64,000 nucleotides of DNA, taken from Buttiauxella gaviniae. GTDB taxonomy: Bacteria; Pseudomonadota; Gammaproteobacteria; Enterobacterales; Enterobacteriaceae. Location of the stretch: positions 3,038,001-3,102,000 of the forward strand of contig NZ_JBFMVT010000002.1 in the NCBI RefSeq assembly GCF_040786275.1, given 5' to 3'. The notes beneath the pieces are model-generated. The model saw nothing but the letters and a program-made list of their open reading frames with translations, was not told the origin of the DNA and ran no database searches. The translations under genes were made by a program, and so were the position numbers. This document shows, piece by piece, positions 8,631 to 18,131 of this stretch. Position 1 is the first letter of the stretch, and each line of letters opens with the position of its first letter.

Positions 8631-10319
8631 ATGGCAATCTCGGAAAACCCACCGCAAGCACACCGTATTACGGGGGCGCAGTTAATTCTGCAACTGCTTG
8701 AGCAGCATGGCATTACCACCATCAGCGGTATTCCCGGTGGCACGGTTCTCCCGCTCTACAACGCACTCAGCCAAAGCAAAAAGATCCGCCATATTCTGGC
8801 GCGCCACGAACAGGGCGCGGGCTTTATGGCGCAGGGCATGGCTCGTACGCAGGGTAAAGCGGCGGTCTGTATTGCCTGTAGCGGTCCTGGGGCAACAAAC
8901 CTGGTAACTGCCATCGCCGACGCGCGTCTCGACTCCATTCCGCTGGTGTGCATTACCGGCCAGGTGCCTAAATCAATGATTGGCACCGATGCGTTCCAGG
9001 AAGTCGACACCTACGGCATCTCCATTCCCATCACCAAACACAACTACCTGGTCCGCGATATTAGTGAGCTGCCGCAGGTTATTTGCGACGCGTTCCGCAT
9101 TGCCGAGTCTGGCCGCCCAGGCCCGGTATGGATTGATATTCCAAAAGATGTGCAAACCGCTGAAATCGACATCAGCGAACTGCCGCCCGTTTCTGCACTG
9201 ACACCTGCGCCACAATTTGACGCCCAACAAATTGCCGATGCTGCCGCCATGATTAACCAGGCGCAGCGCCCGGTGCTGTACCTCGGCGGCGGGGTTATCA
9301 ATGCTCACGCCAACGCTCGTGTTCTGGCTGAAAAAGCCAACCTGCCAACGACCATGACGCTGATGGCGCTCGGCACCATTCCCGCTAAACACCCGCTGTC
9401 ACTGGGTATGCTGGGTATGCACGGCGCACGTAGTACTAACTTTATTTTGCATGAAGTCGATTTGCTGATTGTTCTGGGGGCACGTTTTGACGACCGGGCG
9501 ATCGGTAAAACCGAAGAATTTTGCCCGAATGCGAAAATTATTCATGTCGATATCGACCGCGCTGAGCTGGGTAAAATCAAGCAGGCCCATATCGCTATTC
9601 GCGGTGATGTCGGCGAAGTTCTCGAACAGTTACTGCCAAAAATCGACGCCCAGCCACGCGCAGCCTGGCTGCAACAGGTGGCGGGTTTGCAGCAAGAATT
9701 CCCGTTCAGCATGCCTGGCGTTGACGATCCTTTAACCCCGTACGGTTTGATTCGCGCAACGGCCGAATGCGTGGATGACAGCGCGATTATCACCACCGAT
9801 GTGGGCCAGCATCAAATGTGGGTCGCGCAAGCATATCCGCTGAACCGCCCGCGCCAGTGGCTGACATCGGGTGGGCTGGGCACCATGGGCTTCGGGCTGC
9901 CCGCGGCTGTAGGGGCCGCTCTGGCAGAACCGAATCGCAAAGTGCTCTGTTTTACCGGCGACGGCAGCATCCTGATGAACATTCAGGAAATGGCGACCGC
10001 GGCGGAACATAATCTGGATGTAAAAATCATCCTCCTGAACAACCAGGCGCTGGGGCTGGTGCATCAGCAACAAACGCTGTTCTATCAACAAAATGTCTTT
10101 GCAGCGACCTACTCCGGGCAGACGAATTTCCTGAAAATTGCCGAAGGTTTTGGCCTGGAAACCTGCGATCTGAATGGTGCAGAAAACCCGCAGGCGGCGC
10201 TGCAAGAAGCGATTTCACGCCCTGGCCCTTGCCTGATTCACGTGCGCATTGACGCCGGTGAAAAAGTATTCCCGATGGTGCCACCAGGCGCTGCCAACAT
10301 TGAGATGATTGGAGAGTAA
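8631..10319 (+). CDS. ilvB: Acetolactate synthase I, large catalytic subunit IlvB
   Basis: Thiamine diphosphate and FAD enzyme that condenses two pyruvates to acetolactate, or pyruvate with 2-oxobutyrate, for valine, leucine and isoleucine synthesis. The 562 residues carry the three domains of the family. The catalytic glutamate is in ARHEQGAGFMAQG (about residues 59-71). The thiamine-diphosphate/magnesium motif GDGSILMN..EMATAAEHNLDVKIILLNNQ is near residues 443-475. It matches isozyme I by length and by pairing with a short IlvN subunit. It is translated 111 bases after the ivbL stop and 3 bases before ilvN. Confidence 0.97.
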   Translation: MAISENPPQAHRITGAQLILQLLEQHGITTISGIPGGTVLPLYNALSQSKKIRHILARHEQGAGFMAQGMARTQGKAAVCIACSGPGATNLVTAIADARLDSIPLVCITGQVPKSMIGTDAFQEVDTYGISIPITKHNYLVRDISELPQVICDAFRIAESGRPGPVWIDIPKDVQTAEIDISELPPVSALTPAPQFDAQQIADAAAMINQAQRPVLYLGGGVINAHANARVLAEKANLPTTMTLMALGTIPAKHPLSLGMLGMHGARSTNFILHEVDLLIVLGARFDDRAIGKTEEFCPNAKIIHVDIDRAELGKIKQAHIAIRGDVGEVLEQLLPKIDAQPRAAWLQQVAGLQQEFPFSMPGVDDPLTPYGLIRATAECVDDSAIITTDVGQHQMWVAQAYPLNRPRQWLTSGGLGTMGFGLPAAVGAALAEPNRKVLCFTGDGSILMNIQEMATAAEHNLDVKIILLNNQALGLVHQQQTLFYQQNVFAATYSGQTNFLKIAEGFGLETCDLNGAENPQAALQEAISRPGPCLIHVRIDAGEKVFPMVPPGAANIEMIGE

Positions 10320-10322
10320 TCC

Positions 10323-10604
10323 ATGCAACAACTAACCGTTATTCTGGAACTTACGGTGCGCAACCATCCGGGCGTGATGTCTCACATTTGTGGCCTGTTT
10401 GCCCGCCGCGCATTTAACGTAGAGGGCATTCTCTGCCTTCCATTACCCCAGGGCGACCAGAGCCGCATCTGGCTACAGGTGGCCGACGACCAGCGTCTTG
10501 AACAAATGATCAGCCAAATCGACAAACTCGAAGATGTGGTGCAAATCAAGCGCGATGCCGATGGGGCGGGGGTATTCGGGAAGCTGACGGCGTTGGTTCA
10601 ATAG
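10323..10604 (+). CDS. ilvN: Acetolactate synthase I, small regulatory subunit IlvN
   Basis: Regulatory ACT-domain subunit of 93 residues that activates IlvB and confers valine inhibition. Opening [33 protein letters not shown] is the ACT fold signature; for isozyme I the subunit is short, as here. It starts 3 bases after the ilvB stop, indicating coupled translation. A perfect 11-bp hairpin follows. Confidence 0.96.
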   Translation: MQQLTVILELTVRNHPGVMSHICGLFARRAFNVEGILCLPLPQGDQSRIWLQVADDQRLEQMISQIDKLEDVVQIKRDADGAGVFGKLTALVQ

Positions 10605-10616
10605 AGAATATGTGAT

Positions 10617-10651
10617 GGTGGATAAACGGCCTGGTTTATCCACCTCATTTG
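10617..10651 (+). terminator. Terminator-like hairpin after ilvN
   Basis: GGTGGATAAAC (10617-10627) pairs perfectly with GTTTATCCACC (10634-10644) around a six-base loop, followed by TCATTTGT. It probably ends the ilvBN transcript; the T tract is short. Confidence 0.7.
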
Positions 10652-10826
10652 TAATGTCTGACGCACTCTTTCCTGCAACGTTTCTTCATTTTTTCACAAT
10701 TCTGAAAGCATCTCGCAAAACAATAAGTTGATTAAAAAAAAGACATTCCATTTTCAGGAATTCAGGGTAGATTTGCCTGCGTAGCGATAAAACGCATAAA
10801 AAGTGAGCTTGGCGGATGCGTTCCTG

Positions 10827-10860
10827 TGGCATATGCTATGGCATAGGCCATTCAATGCCA
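10827..10860 (+). promoter_or_regulatory. Candidate VapB operator
   Basis: Directly upstream of vapB, TGGCAT occurs twice (10827 and 10839) and its complement ATGCCA once (10855), making overlapping inverted repeats. VapB-type antitoxins usually autoregulate by binding such repeats. Function is inferred from position only. Confidence 0.45.
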
Positions 10861-10869
10861 GGAGGGATT

Positions 10870-11133
10870 ATGGAACGTATCGCAAAGCTTTTTAAAAACG
10901 GCAGGAACCAGGCGGTGAGGTTGCCCGTGGAGTTTGAGTTTGATACCGACAGGGTTTATATCCGTAAAGACAAGGAGGGAAACGTGATTCTTTCGAAAAA
11001 CCCAGCTAAACCAGAAGGATGGGACAATGTTTTCGCTTTAGTGAAGAAAGCGAAAGTCCCTGAGACATTCCTTGATGAACAGGAACGTAACCAGGGTATT
11101 GAGCAGCGAGATCCCTTTGCAGGAATGGACTGA
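10870..11133 (+). CDS. vapB: VapB-family antitoxin
   Basis: Antitoxin of a type II toxin-antitoxin module, 87 residues. The N-terminal AbrB/MazE-like DNA-binding swapped hairpin is visible (RIAKLFKNGRNQAVRLPVEF). The acidic C-terminal tail would wrap VapC. The ATG at 10870 follows an AGGAGGGATT ribosome site; longer in-frame versions have no such site. The toxin gene begins two bases after the stop. The pair lies between ilvBN and osmC, an insertion relative to E. coli. Confidence 0.92.
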   Translation: MERIAKLFKNGRNQAVRLPVEFEFDTDRVYIRKDKEGNVILSKNPAKPEGWDNVFALVKKAKVPETFLDEQERNQGIEQRDPFAGMD

Positions 11134-11135
11134 TC

Positions 11136-11525
11136 ATGTACATGCTTGATACCAATACGGTGAGCTATCTTTTCCGTCAGCACCCTAAAGTGATGGAAAA
11201 TCTCGCCCAAACGCGGCCTTTGGAAGTCTGCATTTCAAGTGTTACGCAAGCCGAGTTGTTGTATGGCGTGGCTAAGCGTCAGAGCAAGAAGTTAAATGCC
11301 GCAGTGCAAAGTTTTCTGGAAACAGTCTCGGTCTATCCGTGGGATAGCGAAGCGGCAAAAAGCTACGGCCAGTTACGAGCCGCGATGGAAAAGAAAGGCA
11401 AAGTGATGGGGCATCTTGATCAGCTTATTGCGGCACATGCCCTAAGCCGAAACGCGACACTTATCACCAGCGATCGTGCCTTCACTATGGTAACGCGTTT
11501 GCGAGTCGAGGACTGGACGCACTAG
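11136..11525 (+). CDS. vapC: VapC-family PIN-domain ribonuclease toxin
   Basis: PIN-domain RNase; enteric VapC toxins cleave initiator tRNA in the anticodon stem, which is family knowledge and not shown here. The 129 residues carry the acidic metal-binding set: Asp5 (YMLDTNTVSYL), Glu40 (SSVTQAELLYG), Asp95 (GHLDQLIAAHAL) and Asp113 (ITSDRAF). All four are present, so the toxin looks intact. It follows vapB by two bases. Confidence 0.93.
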   Translation: MYMLDTNTVSYLFRQHPKVMENLAQTRPLEVCISSVTQAELLYGVAKRQSKKLNAAVQSFLETVSVYPWDSEAAKSYGQLRAAMEKKGKVMGHLDQLIAAHALSRNATLITSDRAFTMVTRLRVEDWTH

Positions 11526-11688
11526 CTTAGCTTTTGAAGCTGCACTCCATGTGTTCGGTAGGGTGCAGACGATGTGCATCGATTTATTCATTTTATTTTT
11601 TTCGCCACAAGGATTGTTCTGAGTTGCCAGGCAAGCCCGTATTCAACTTCTATACTTGATGTTCGTGTCAATAAATAGGAGCGATTAC

Positions 11689-12117
11689 ATGACCATTCAT
11701 AAGAAAGGACAGGCTCACTGGGAAGGTGACATTAAACGCGGCAAAGGGACTGTTTCCACCGAGAGTGGCGCGTTAAAAGAACAGCCTTATGGTTTTAACA
11801 CGCGTTTTGAAGGTGTTCCTGGCACCAATCCTGAAGAGTTAATCGGTGCGGCACACGCAGCTTGCTTCTCAATGGCGCTCTCGCTAATGCTTGGCGAAGA
11901 GGGCTACACGGCGGAAAGTATCGATACCACAGCCGATGTCTCGCTGGATAAGACTGACGGTGGTTTTGCTATTACCAAAATTGCGCTAACCAGTAACGTT
12001 AAAGTTCCGAATGCGGATAGCGCGGCGTTCGATAAAATTATTCAGAAAGCCAAAGCCGGTTGCCCGGTATCGCAACTGCTTAAAGCTGAAATTACCCTCG
12101 ACTACAAACTCAACTAA
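11689..12117 (+). CDS. osmC: Peroxiredoxin OsmC (osmotically inducible hydroperoxide reductase)
   Basis: Reduces organic hydroperoxides through a Cys pair. The 142-residue product matches E. coli OsmC almost residue for residue at its start (MTIHKKGQAHWEGDIKRGKG). It keeps both catalytic cysteines, Cys59 in AAHAACFSM and Cys125 in AKAGCPVSQ. Start chosen at 11689, eight bases after an AGGAG site; an earlier ATG adds 11 residues absent from the family. In E. coli it is controlled by RpoS and RcsB. Confidence 0.96.
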   Translation: MTIHKKGQAHWEGDIKRGKGTVSTESGALKEQPYGFNTRFEGVPGTNPEELIGAAHAACFSMALSLMLGEEGYTAESIDTTADVSLDKTDGGFAITKIALTSNVKVPNADSAAFDKIIQKAKAGCPVSQLLKAEITLDYKLN

Positions 12118-12194
12118 TCCCATTCCCCGGCAAACGCTGTCTCCGGTGCATTCCGGCGGCAGCGCTGCGCCTTTGACAGGGTAATCCTGGCTGG

Positions 12195-13376
12195 TCAGAA
12201 GCCTGATGCCATGGCCTGCGGGGAAAGCATCTCTTTCAGCCCTTCGCGTACCAGCAACTCAGGGCTGATGTCCGCAATAGATTTCGCGCCGGTTAGCGTC
12301 ATCGCAACGCGCATCTCTTTTTCGATTAAGTTCAGCAGATGGGTAACGCCGGCCTGGCCATGAGTGGCCAGAGCGTACAGATAAGCGCGGCCCAGCAGGC
12401 AGGTGTCGGCGCCGAGCGCAATCATGCGTACCACATCCAGCCCGTTGCGAATGCCACTGTCGGCAAGAATAGCGATATCGCCTTTCACCGCGTCGGCAAT
12501 GGCGGGCAGGGCGCGGCACGATGACAGCACGCCATCAAGCTGGCGACCACCGTGGTTTGACACCACAATTCCATCCGCCCCAAAACGCACCGCATCTTTA
12601 GCATCTTCCGGGTCGAGAATGCCTTTGATGATCATCGGGCCATCCCAGAATTCGCGAATCCACTCCAGATCGCTCCATGAAATCGACGGGTCAAAGTTAT
12701 TCGCCAGCCAGCCAATATAATCTTCAAGCCCTGTCGGTTTTCCGAGATAGGTAGAGATATTGCCTAAATCATGCGGGCGACCGTTCAGACCCACGTCCCA
12801 GGCCCACTGTGGATGCGTGACTGCCTGCCAGTAGCGGCGCAGCGCGGCATGTTGCCCGCTCATGCCAGAGTGCGCGTCACGATAACGCGCCCCCGGCGTA
12901 GGCATATCGACGGTAAACACAAGCGTCGAGCAACCCGCCGCTTTGGCGCGCTCAAGCGCGTTGCGCATAAAACCACGGTCTTTCAGCACATAAAGCTGGA
13001 ACCACATCGGGCGGTCAATCACAGGCGCAACTTCTTCGATAGGGCAGACGGAAACGGTGGAAAGCGTAAACGGAATGCCTTTTGCCGCCGCCGCTTTGGC
13101 CGCCTGAACTTCACCCCGTCTGGCGTACATTCCGCATAAACCGACCGGAGCCAGGGCTACGGGCATCGATAGCGTTTCATTAAACAGTTTGGTTTCAAGG
13201 CTTAGAGCGGACATATTTTTTAGCACCCGCTGCTTCAACGCCACCTGCGCCAGGTCATCAACGTTGCGGCGCAACGTATGTTCGGCATAAGCCCCGCCGT
13301 CAATATAATGGAACAGGAAGGGCGGCAGAATGCGTTGGGCGGCGGCGCGGTAATCAGTTGCGGCAGAAATAATCAT
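12195..13376 (-). CDS. lldD: L-lactate dehydrogenase LldD (FMN-dependent, quinone-linked)
   Basis: Membrane-associated flavoenzyme oxidising L-lactate to pyruvate and passing electrons to quinone. The 393 residues show the 2-hydroxyacid oxidase fold, with the substrate and flavin site motif [12 protein letters not shown] holding the catalytic His and Arg near residues 273-284, and [12 protein letters not shown] following. Length is close to E. coli LldD (396). Its start overlaps the lldR stop by one base, last gene of lldPRD. Confidence 0.96.
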   Translation of the reverse strand: MIISAATDYRAAAQRILPPFLFHYIDGGAYAEHTLRRNVDDLAQVALKQRVLKNMSALSLETKLFNETLSMPVALAPVGLCGMYARRGEVQAAKAAAAKGIPFTLSTVSVCPIEEVAPVIDRPMWFQLYVLKDRGFMRNALERAKAAGCSTLVFTVDMPTPGARYRDAHSGMSGQHAALRRYWQAVTHPQWAWDVGLNGRPHDLGNISTYLGKPTGLEDYIGWLANNFDPSISWSDLEWIREFWDGPMIIKGILDPEDAKDAVRFGADGIVVSNHGGRQLDGVLSSCRALPAIADAVKGDIAILADSGIRNGLDVVRMIALGADTCLLGRAYLYALATHGQAGVTHLLNLIEKEMRVAMTLTGAKSIADISPELLVREGLKEMLSPQAMASGF

Positions 13377-14161
13377 TAATTTTTATCCCTTGTTACGTCG
13401 GTATCTTCATCGGGCAGGCGGCAGATTCGTGCCTGCCTGGCTTCGTCTTCATGCAGGGTTTTAATGGTGGAATGGACAAACCCGAGGTGTGTTTTTGCCG
13501 CGCGACGCGCGCGCTCCGGGTCGCCTGCCAGAATGGCCTGCAACAGTTCATTATGCTGTTCGGTGAGTCCCGCAAAAATCGCGGGGACGGTGTACATGCG
13601 CTGGCGGCTGTGCATAACAGAAGATTGCAGCAGGTCGAAAAAACCGCGCATCGTCTGGAGCAGCACGATGTTGTGCGAGGCTTCGGCGATGGCGAGGTGA
13701 AAACGCACATCGGCCTGAGCCGCCAGATCCGGGTCGTCGCTCTCTTTGAACTTTACGGTGGCATCAAAGCAGGCGATCAGCTTCTCTTTATCCGCAGGCG
13801 TAGCGCGCATTGCGGCGTACCAGGCGGTGCTGGCTTCAATCGCATGCCGCGCCTCTAAAATGTCGTAACGATAGTTGGGATCGTCTTCCACCAGGGTTTT
13901 CAGCGGTTGCACGATGCGTTGTTCAGACCAGGCCTGAACCTCATACCGCACAAACGTACCGTCGCCTCGGCGGCTTATTAACACGCCTTCGCTGATCAGT
14001 TTTTGAATGGCTTCGCGAATAGATGAGCGCGAAACGCCCATCTCAGCAGCAAGCTGGCGTTCGGCGGGCAAGCGCATACCCGCCTCCAGTTTAAGCTCGC
14101 TAATCAGGGCTTTTACGCGCTCGACCAGATGGTCGGCCAGGCGTGGCTGCGTGGTCATCAA
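13376..14161 (-). CDS. lldR: L-lactate-responsive regulator LldR (GntR/FadR family)
   Basis: Transcription factor that represses lldPRD without L-lactate and activates it with lactate. The 261-residue protein has an N-terminal winged helix ([37 protein letters not shown], about 14-50) and a C-terminal FadR-type all-helical ligand domain. Its start overlaps the lldP stop by four bases. Two palindromes fitting its known operator lie upstream of lldP. Confidence 0.95.
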   Translation of the reverse strand: MMTTQPRLADHLVERVKALISELKLEAGMRLPAERQLAAEMGVSRSSIREAIQKLISEGVLISRRGDGTFVRYEVQAWSEQRIVQPLKTLVEDDPNYRYDILEARHAIEASTAWYAAMRATPADKEKLIACFDATVKFKESDDPDLAAQADVRFHLAIAEASHNIVLLQTMRGFFDLLQSSVMHSRQRMYTVPAIFAGLTEQHNELLQAILAGDPERARRAAKTHLGFVHSTIKTLHEDEARQARICRLPDEDTDVTRDKN

Positions 14162-15813
14162 GGAATCATCCAGGTCAGAACGTAAGCCTGAAGTGTGGTA
14201 ATCACGCCCACCATGCAGGTGAAAATCAGACTATGTTTCACGGTGAAACGGAACAGATCCGACTCTTTCCCCACCAGCCCAACGGCGGCGCAGGCGATGG
14301 CGATAGACTGTGGCGAAATCATTTTGCCCGTCACGCCACCCGTGGTATTCGCTGCGACCAGCAGCAAATCAGACACGCCAATTTGTTGCGCGGTCGTCGC
14401 CTGGAGTGCGGCAAAAAGCGCATTTGACGAGGTATCAGACCCGGTGAGGAACACGCCCAGCCAGCCGAGGAAGGGAGAGAAGAAGGTAAACGCGTGGCCG
14501 GTGTGAGCCAGCGCCAGGGCAAGTGTTGCCGACAATCCGGAGTAGTTAGAAATAAAGGCGAAGGCCAACACCATGCCGATGGAGTAAATCGGCAGCGCCA
14601 GTTCTTTCAGCGTTTCCCCGAATGTCTCGATGGCCGCCTTCGGCTTCATGCGCAGGTAAACAATGGAAATCAGTGCGGCGACCAGAATTGCGGTACCGGT
14701 GGCAGAGAACCAGTCAAATTTATAGACCGCCGCATAGGCCATGCTTTGCGCTACAACCGGCGGCATTTTAGCGACCATTTTATCGAGGAACGGTACGGAA
14801 ACGTTAAATACCCAATCGGCCAGCGCACCGCCTGGAGCAAACAGTGCTTTAAACGGTGGAATGCTCCAGAGAGTGACGGTCGCGGTCAGGAAGATAAACG
14901 GCATCCAGGCGCGAACCACCTGGCCTAATGTGTAGTTTGTACGGGCCAGTGTTTGGTCGGTTACTGATGCGCCAACGTCGCCAAAGCGGAAGATGCGAAC
15001 CGGCTTCCAGATGCGTAAAAAAGCGGTCAAACAAACCAGAGAAACCAGCGAGGAGATAATATCGGGCAGTTCCGGGCCTAAGAAGTTAGAACTGAGGAAC
15101 TGCGCAATCGCAAAAGAACCACCGGCAACCATCACCGCAGGCCACGTCTCTTTAATCCCGCGCCAGCCATCCATAATCGCCATAATCCAGAACAGCACGA
15201 TAATCGTCAGGAAAGGCAACTGGCGACCCACCATCTGGCCGATTTCAAAACTGTCCAGGCCGGTGACCTGGCCCGCCACAATAATCGGAATACCCATCGC
15301 GCCAAAGGCAACCGGCGCGGTGTTCACAATCAGGCAAAGACCTGCGGCGTAGAGGGGGTTAAAGCCGAGGCCAACCAGTAATGCGGCGGTGATTGCAACC
15401 GGCGCTCCAAACCCTGCGGCCCCTTCCAGAAACGCGCCGAAAGAGAAACCGACAATCAGCATTTGCAGCCGTTGGTCTGGCGTAATGGACAGAATTGATG
15501 AGCGGATAATGTCGAACTGCCCGGTTTTTACCGAGATTTTATAGACGAAGACGGCGGCGATGATGATCCAAGCGATCGGCCATAAACCGTAGAAGAAACC
15601 ATAAACCACCGACGATAACGCGCGATCGAAGGGCATGCGGTAAAAAAAGAGTGCCACTAACAGTGCGAGCCCAACGGTAATGGTTGCGGCAGTGTAGCCC
15701 TTCATGCGCAGTTTAATGAGTGCGAAAAAGAAGAAAATAATCGGAATAGCGGCGATGAGGCTTGATAGCCAGATGTTACCTGCGGGGTTGTAGACTTGTT
15801 GCCAGACTTGCAT
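14158..15813 (-). CDS. lldP: L-lactate permease LldP
   Basis: Inner-membrane proton symporter for L-lactate, also carrying glycolate and D-lactate in E. coli. The 551 residues contain twelve or more hydrophobic segments and the conserved [16 protein letters not shown] motif of the LctP family near residue 128. It is the first gene of the operon. The start lies about 45 bases from the nearer LldR operator. Confidence 0.96.
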   Translation of the reverse strand: MQVWQQVYNPAGNIWLSSLIAAIPIIFFFFALIKLRMKGYTAATITVGLALLVALFFYRMPFDRALSSVVYGFFYGLWPIAWIIIAAVFVYKISVKTGQFDIIRSSILSITPDQRLQMLIVGFSFGAFLEGAAGFGAPVAITAALLVGLGFNPLYAAGLCLIVNTAPVAFGAMGIPIIVAGQVTGLDSFEIGQMVGRQLPFLTIIVLFWIMAIMDGWRGIKETWPAVMVAGGSFAIAQFLSSNFLGPELPDIISSLVSLVCLTAFLRIWKPVRIFRFGDVGASVTDQTLARTNYTLGQVVRAWMPFIFLTATVTLWSIPPFKALFAPGGALADWVFNVSVPFLDKMVAKMPPVVAQSMAYAAVYKFDWFSATGTAILVAALISIVYLRMKPKAAIETFGETLKELALPIYSIGMVLAFAFISNYSGLSATLALALAHTGHAFTFFSPFLGWLGVFLTGSDTSSNALFAALQATTAQQIGVSDLLLVAANTTGGVTGKMISPQSIAIACAAVGLVGKESDLFRFTVKHSLIFTCMVGVITTLQAYVLTWMIP

Positions 15814-15858
15814 GCAGGACTCTCCAGAACGTGATGTGCTTATTATTATTTCGCCAAA

Positions 15859-15871
15859 TTGGTCGGACCAA
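15859..15871 (-). promoter_or_regulatory. LldR operator proximal to lldP
   Basis: TTGGTCGGACCAA is a perfect palindrome 46 bases upstream of the lldP start codon. It fits the E. coli LldR operator near the transcription start. Confidence 0.8.
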
Positions 15872-15902
15872 CTCTGCGATGTAGGGTAATTGAGCTTTAA
15901 TG

Positions 15903-15918
15903 GTTAACTTTGTGTTAA
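15903..15918 (+). promoter_or_regulatory. ArcA-type direct repeat in the lldP promoter
   Basis: GTTAACTTTGTGTTAA contains two GTTAA elements exactly 11 bases apart, the ArcA-P recognition pattern. lldPRD is repressed by ArcA in E. coli. The site lies between the two LldR palindromes. Confidence 0.6.
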
Positions 15919-15982
15919 TTGATGGCAATATTTATGTTGTTTTTTTTGCCGTTATGCACAAAGTGGTCACGTTTTTGGTGGG

Positions 15983-15997
15983 ATTGGTAGGACCAAT
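15983..15997 (-). promoter_or_regulatory. LldR operator distal to lldP
   Basis: ATTGGTAGGACCAAT is a palindrome with a three-base centre. Its centre is 125 bases from the proximal operator, close to the spacing of the two E. coli LldR operators thought to form a DNA loop. Confidence 0.8.
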
Positions 15998-16024
15998 GGG
16001 AGAGAGGGGGATATCAATCATGAA

Positions 16025-16058
16025 CACTAACCCTCTCCCGAAAGGGAGAGGGTTAGTG
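16025..16058 (+). terminator. Perfect 15-bp hairpin after the PepSY gene
   Basis: CACTAACCCTCTCCC (16025-16039) and GGGAGAGGGTTAGTG (16044-16058) are fully complementary around a GAAA loop. It lies 3' of the minus-strand PepSY gene and upstream of the lldP promoter. It may end the PepSY transcript, or may be a dispersed palindromic repeat; there is no clear T tract. Confidence 0.6.
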
Positions 16059-16070
16059 TGAAGGGGAAAA

Positions 16071-17447
16071 CTAAGACACCTGCGGCTTCAACGCCATCAA
16101 CCGCCAGCGCCCAACATCCGCAGCAATAAACATCACCAGGCTCACGCCCATCACCGGTAGGCACCAGCCGAGCACGGCGCTTATCAACAGCACGGCAACA
16201 CGCCAGAACATCGGCAGCGCAAGCCAGGCCGCGCTTAGCGTTTGCACGGGACTGGCCGATATGGCAGGCCGCCGCAGCCACCACATCCGGTAACCAAGGA
16301 TGATCATCGCACATAAACCCAGGCCGAACGCCGCGAGCAATAGCTGATTCGGTAGCCCGAACAGCACCCCCATGTGCGCATCAATTCCCCAGCGAGTGAG
16401 TTTGGCTACCATCGAGAAATCAACAAAATACGTACGGTCGATAACCTTGAAACCATTGGGATCGATCGCAACGGTATCGACATGCGTTGGCCAGGCGCGA
16501 TCAATTTCCGTCACCGTCCAGGCTTTATCCGCTGAACGAGGAGGACGAATCTCGGTTTTACTCGACTCGAGCCCGGCTGTGCGAGCGGCATTTAATACGC
16601 GATCCCATGCGTTGTTATCTGTTTCAGGCATCGTCATGCCAGGCATCATGGCGTGATGTTCGGCGTGCGTGTCGTGGTGCGGGTGGCCGGTTTGCGGCGC
16701 AAGCGCCGTATTTACCTGTGGCGTCAACCAGCCCAGGGAGCTACGCATTTTATCAATATTACTGCCTGCCCATTGTGACCAGCTCAGGCCAGTTGCCGAG
16801 AAAAACAGCAAGCCAAGCAGCAACGTGGCACCCAAAGTGATATGCCAGTGTCGGGCTTTTCTTTGCGGGGTTTTTCGTACTTTTCGCACTCTTTTTGGGC
16901 GTGATGTTAGCCAGAGCACCACTCCACCCAGAGCGGCTACCCATAGCCAGGATGCCGCAAGTTCGCTGTAGATCCTGCCTGCATTTCCCAGCAGTAACCC
17001 GCGGTGGAACTGGTCAATCCAGGTGCGCAGCGGCAGCACGCCGCTGGTGCCGTAAACCGTCATGTCGCCCTGAATGTTCAGTGTCGAAGGCGAGACAAAA
17101 ATGGCTCGGGATTCGGATTCACCCAGCTTGGAATCGACAAACTGCACACGTGTTGTATCCCCAGGTTGAGGCGCAGGGCGTACCGCATAAATACGCGCAT
17201 CTTCGCCAATATAGCGCTGGGCCGCCGCTATTTGGTGTGAAAGCGAATGAGCAGCGCCATTTTCCTGAGTGTGTAAAGCATCGTGATAAAGCGCATTTTC
17301 AATTTGCGGCGTCAACACATACAACGTGCCGGTAAGCGCAGCGATGAAAATAAATGGCCCGACGAACAGCCCCACGTAAAAATGCAGGCGACGCAAAAGC
17401 GTCAGCAGCGCGCCACGAAGGGCGAGCTGAGAGTGATTCACAGACAT
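16071..17447 (-). CDS. PepSY-associated transmembrane protein with a His/Met-rich segment
   Basis: Inner-membrane protein of 458 residues in the PepSY_TM family, some members of which are ferric or cupric reductase-like. Membrane segments are visible near residues 25-45, 163-180, 203-220, 370-392 and 415-440. A PepSY-like periplasmic region lies between the first two. A hydrophilic loop at about 254-276 is very rich in His and Met (HPHHDTHAEHHAMMPGMTMP), which suggests copper or other soft-metal binding. It follows a DUF2946 gene by 40 bases on the same strand. The exact substrate is unknown. Confidence 0.8.
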   Translation of the reverse strand: MSVNHSQLALRGALLTLLRRLHFYVGLFVGPFIFIAALTGTLYVLTPQIENALYHDALHTQENGAAHSLSHQIAAAQRYIGEDARIYAVRPAPQPGDTTRVQFVDSKLGESESRAIFVSPSTLNIQGDMTVYGTSGVLPLRTWIDQFHRGLLLGNAGRIYSELAASWLWVAALGGVVLWLTSRPKRVRKVRKTPQRKARHWHITLGATLLLGLLFFSATGLSWSQWAGSNIDKMRSSLGWLTPQVNTALAPQTGHPHHDTHAEHHAMMPGMTMPETDNNAWDRVLNAARTAGLESSKTEIRPPRSADKAWTVTEIDRAWPTHVDTVAIDPNGFKVIDRTYFVDFSMVAKLTRWGIDAHMGVLFGLPNQLLLAAFGLGLCAMIILGYRMWWLRRPAISASPVQTLSAAWLALPMFWRVAVLLISAVLGWCLPVMGVSLVMFIAADVGRWRLMALKPQVS

Positions 17448-17487
17448 GATTATCCTCTGAAAGCTGTGACGTTAAATGTTGTTTTTA

Positions 17488-17955
17488 TTAACGAGACGGC
17501 TTGACAGGCGGGGCGCGGGGCTGTGATTTGGCATCAATATGTTGAGCCAGAAGTGGGGGAATAATCGGCGGCGGCGGTGCGCGTGAAATTCGCCACTGCA
17601 GCCAGATAAAAGGGATGAAAAGCCAGATGATAAGCGGAATGTGTAGCAGCAGTTGGCAGTATCCGCAGGCGATATCGTCCATCACCGAGGCACCCATACC
17701 CGGCATCAGGTACGTGGACGCGGGCATCTCCATCGACCCCATATCCATTACTACGTGATGATGAGCGTGGCTGCTTATCTCTGTCACACGCGGGTGCTCC
17801 AGTGATTTTGAAATCACCGGGGCGATAAACAACATCAGCATCGCCAGCAGGGCGATCGCCGAAGGCCATGTATGGCGTGACAGAGAAAAAAGGGATGACA
17901 ATCGTGCAATCCAACGCGCTAAAAATGAGATGCGCGATTGTACACTTTTGGGCAT
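17488..17955 (-). CDS. DUF2946 family membrane protein, His/Met-rich
   Basis: Protein of 155 residues. A basic N-terminus and hydrophobic segment (about 30-50) are followed by an exported His/Met-rich stretch (HAHHHVVMDMGSMEMP, about 63-78, then MPGMGASVMDD). The family's CGYC motif is at 97-100, a second membrane segment at about 103-120, and a proline-rich tail ends it. DUF2946 genes commonly pair with PepSY proteins or TonB receptors in copper contexts. Function is inferred only. Confidence 0.75.
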   Translation of the reverse strand: MPKSVQSRISFLARWIARLSSLFSLSRHTWPSAIALLAMLMLFIAPVISKSLEHPRVTEISSHAHHHVVMDMGSMEMPASTYLMPGMGASVMDDIACGYCQLLLHIPLIIWLFIPFIWLQWRISRAPPPPIIPPLLAQHIDAKSQPRAPPVKPSR

Positions 17956-17995
17956 AAATTGTGGGAGTTACTCACGTGCGGCCTGAATAAAAGGT

Positions 17996-18083
17996 GGCGG
18001 GTGGCACTTCGTTTACCCGCCCTACATCAACGTTGTAGCCGTGACGTTGAAGTCGGGTGGTGTTGCCGTTTACCCAACCTACA
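17996..18083 (+). repeat. REP-like palindromic units
   Basis: Two related units: GGCGGGT with ACCCGCC (17996-18021), and TCGGGTGG with a TTACCCAACCTAC end (18053-18083). They share the core 'GGGTGG...TTACCC..CCTAC' with units near 32144, 38608 and 25023. They sit in the gap between DUF2946 and the alcohol dehydrogenase gene. Confidence 0.65.
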
Positions 18084-18131
18084 AACAGCCATTGTAAGGG
18101 GGATAAGCGACAGCACCATCCACTGATTTCA

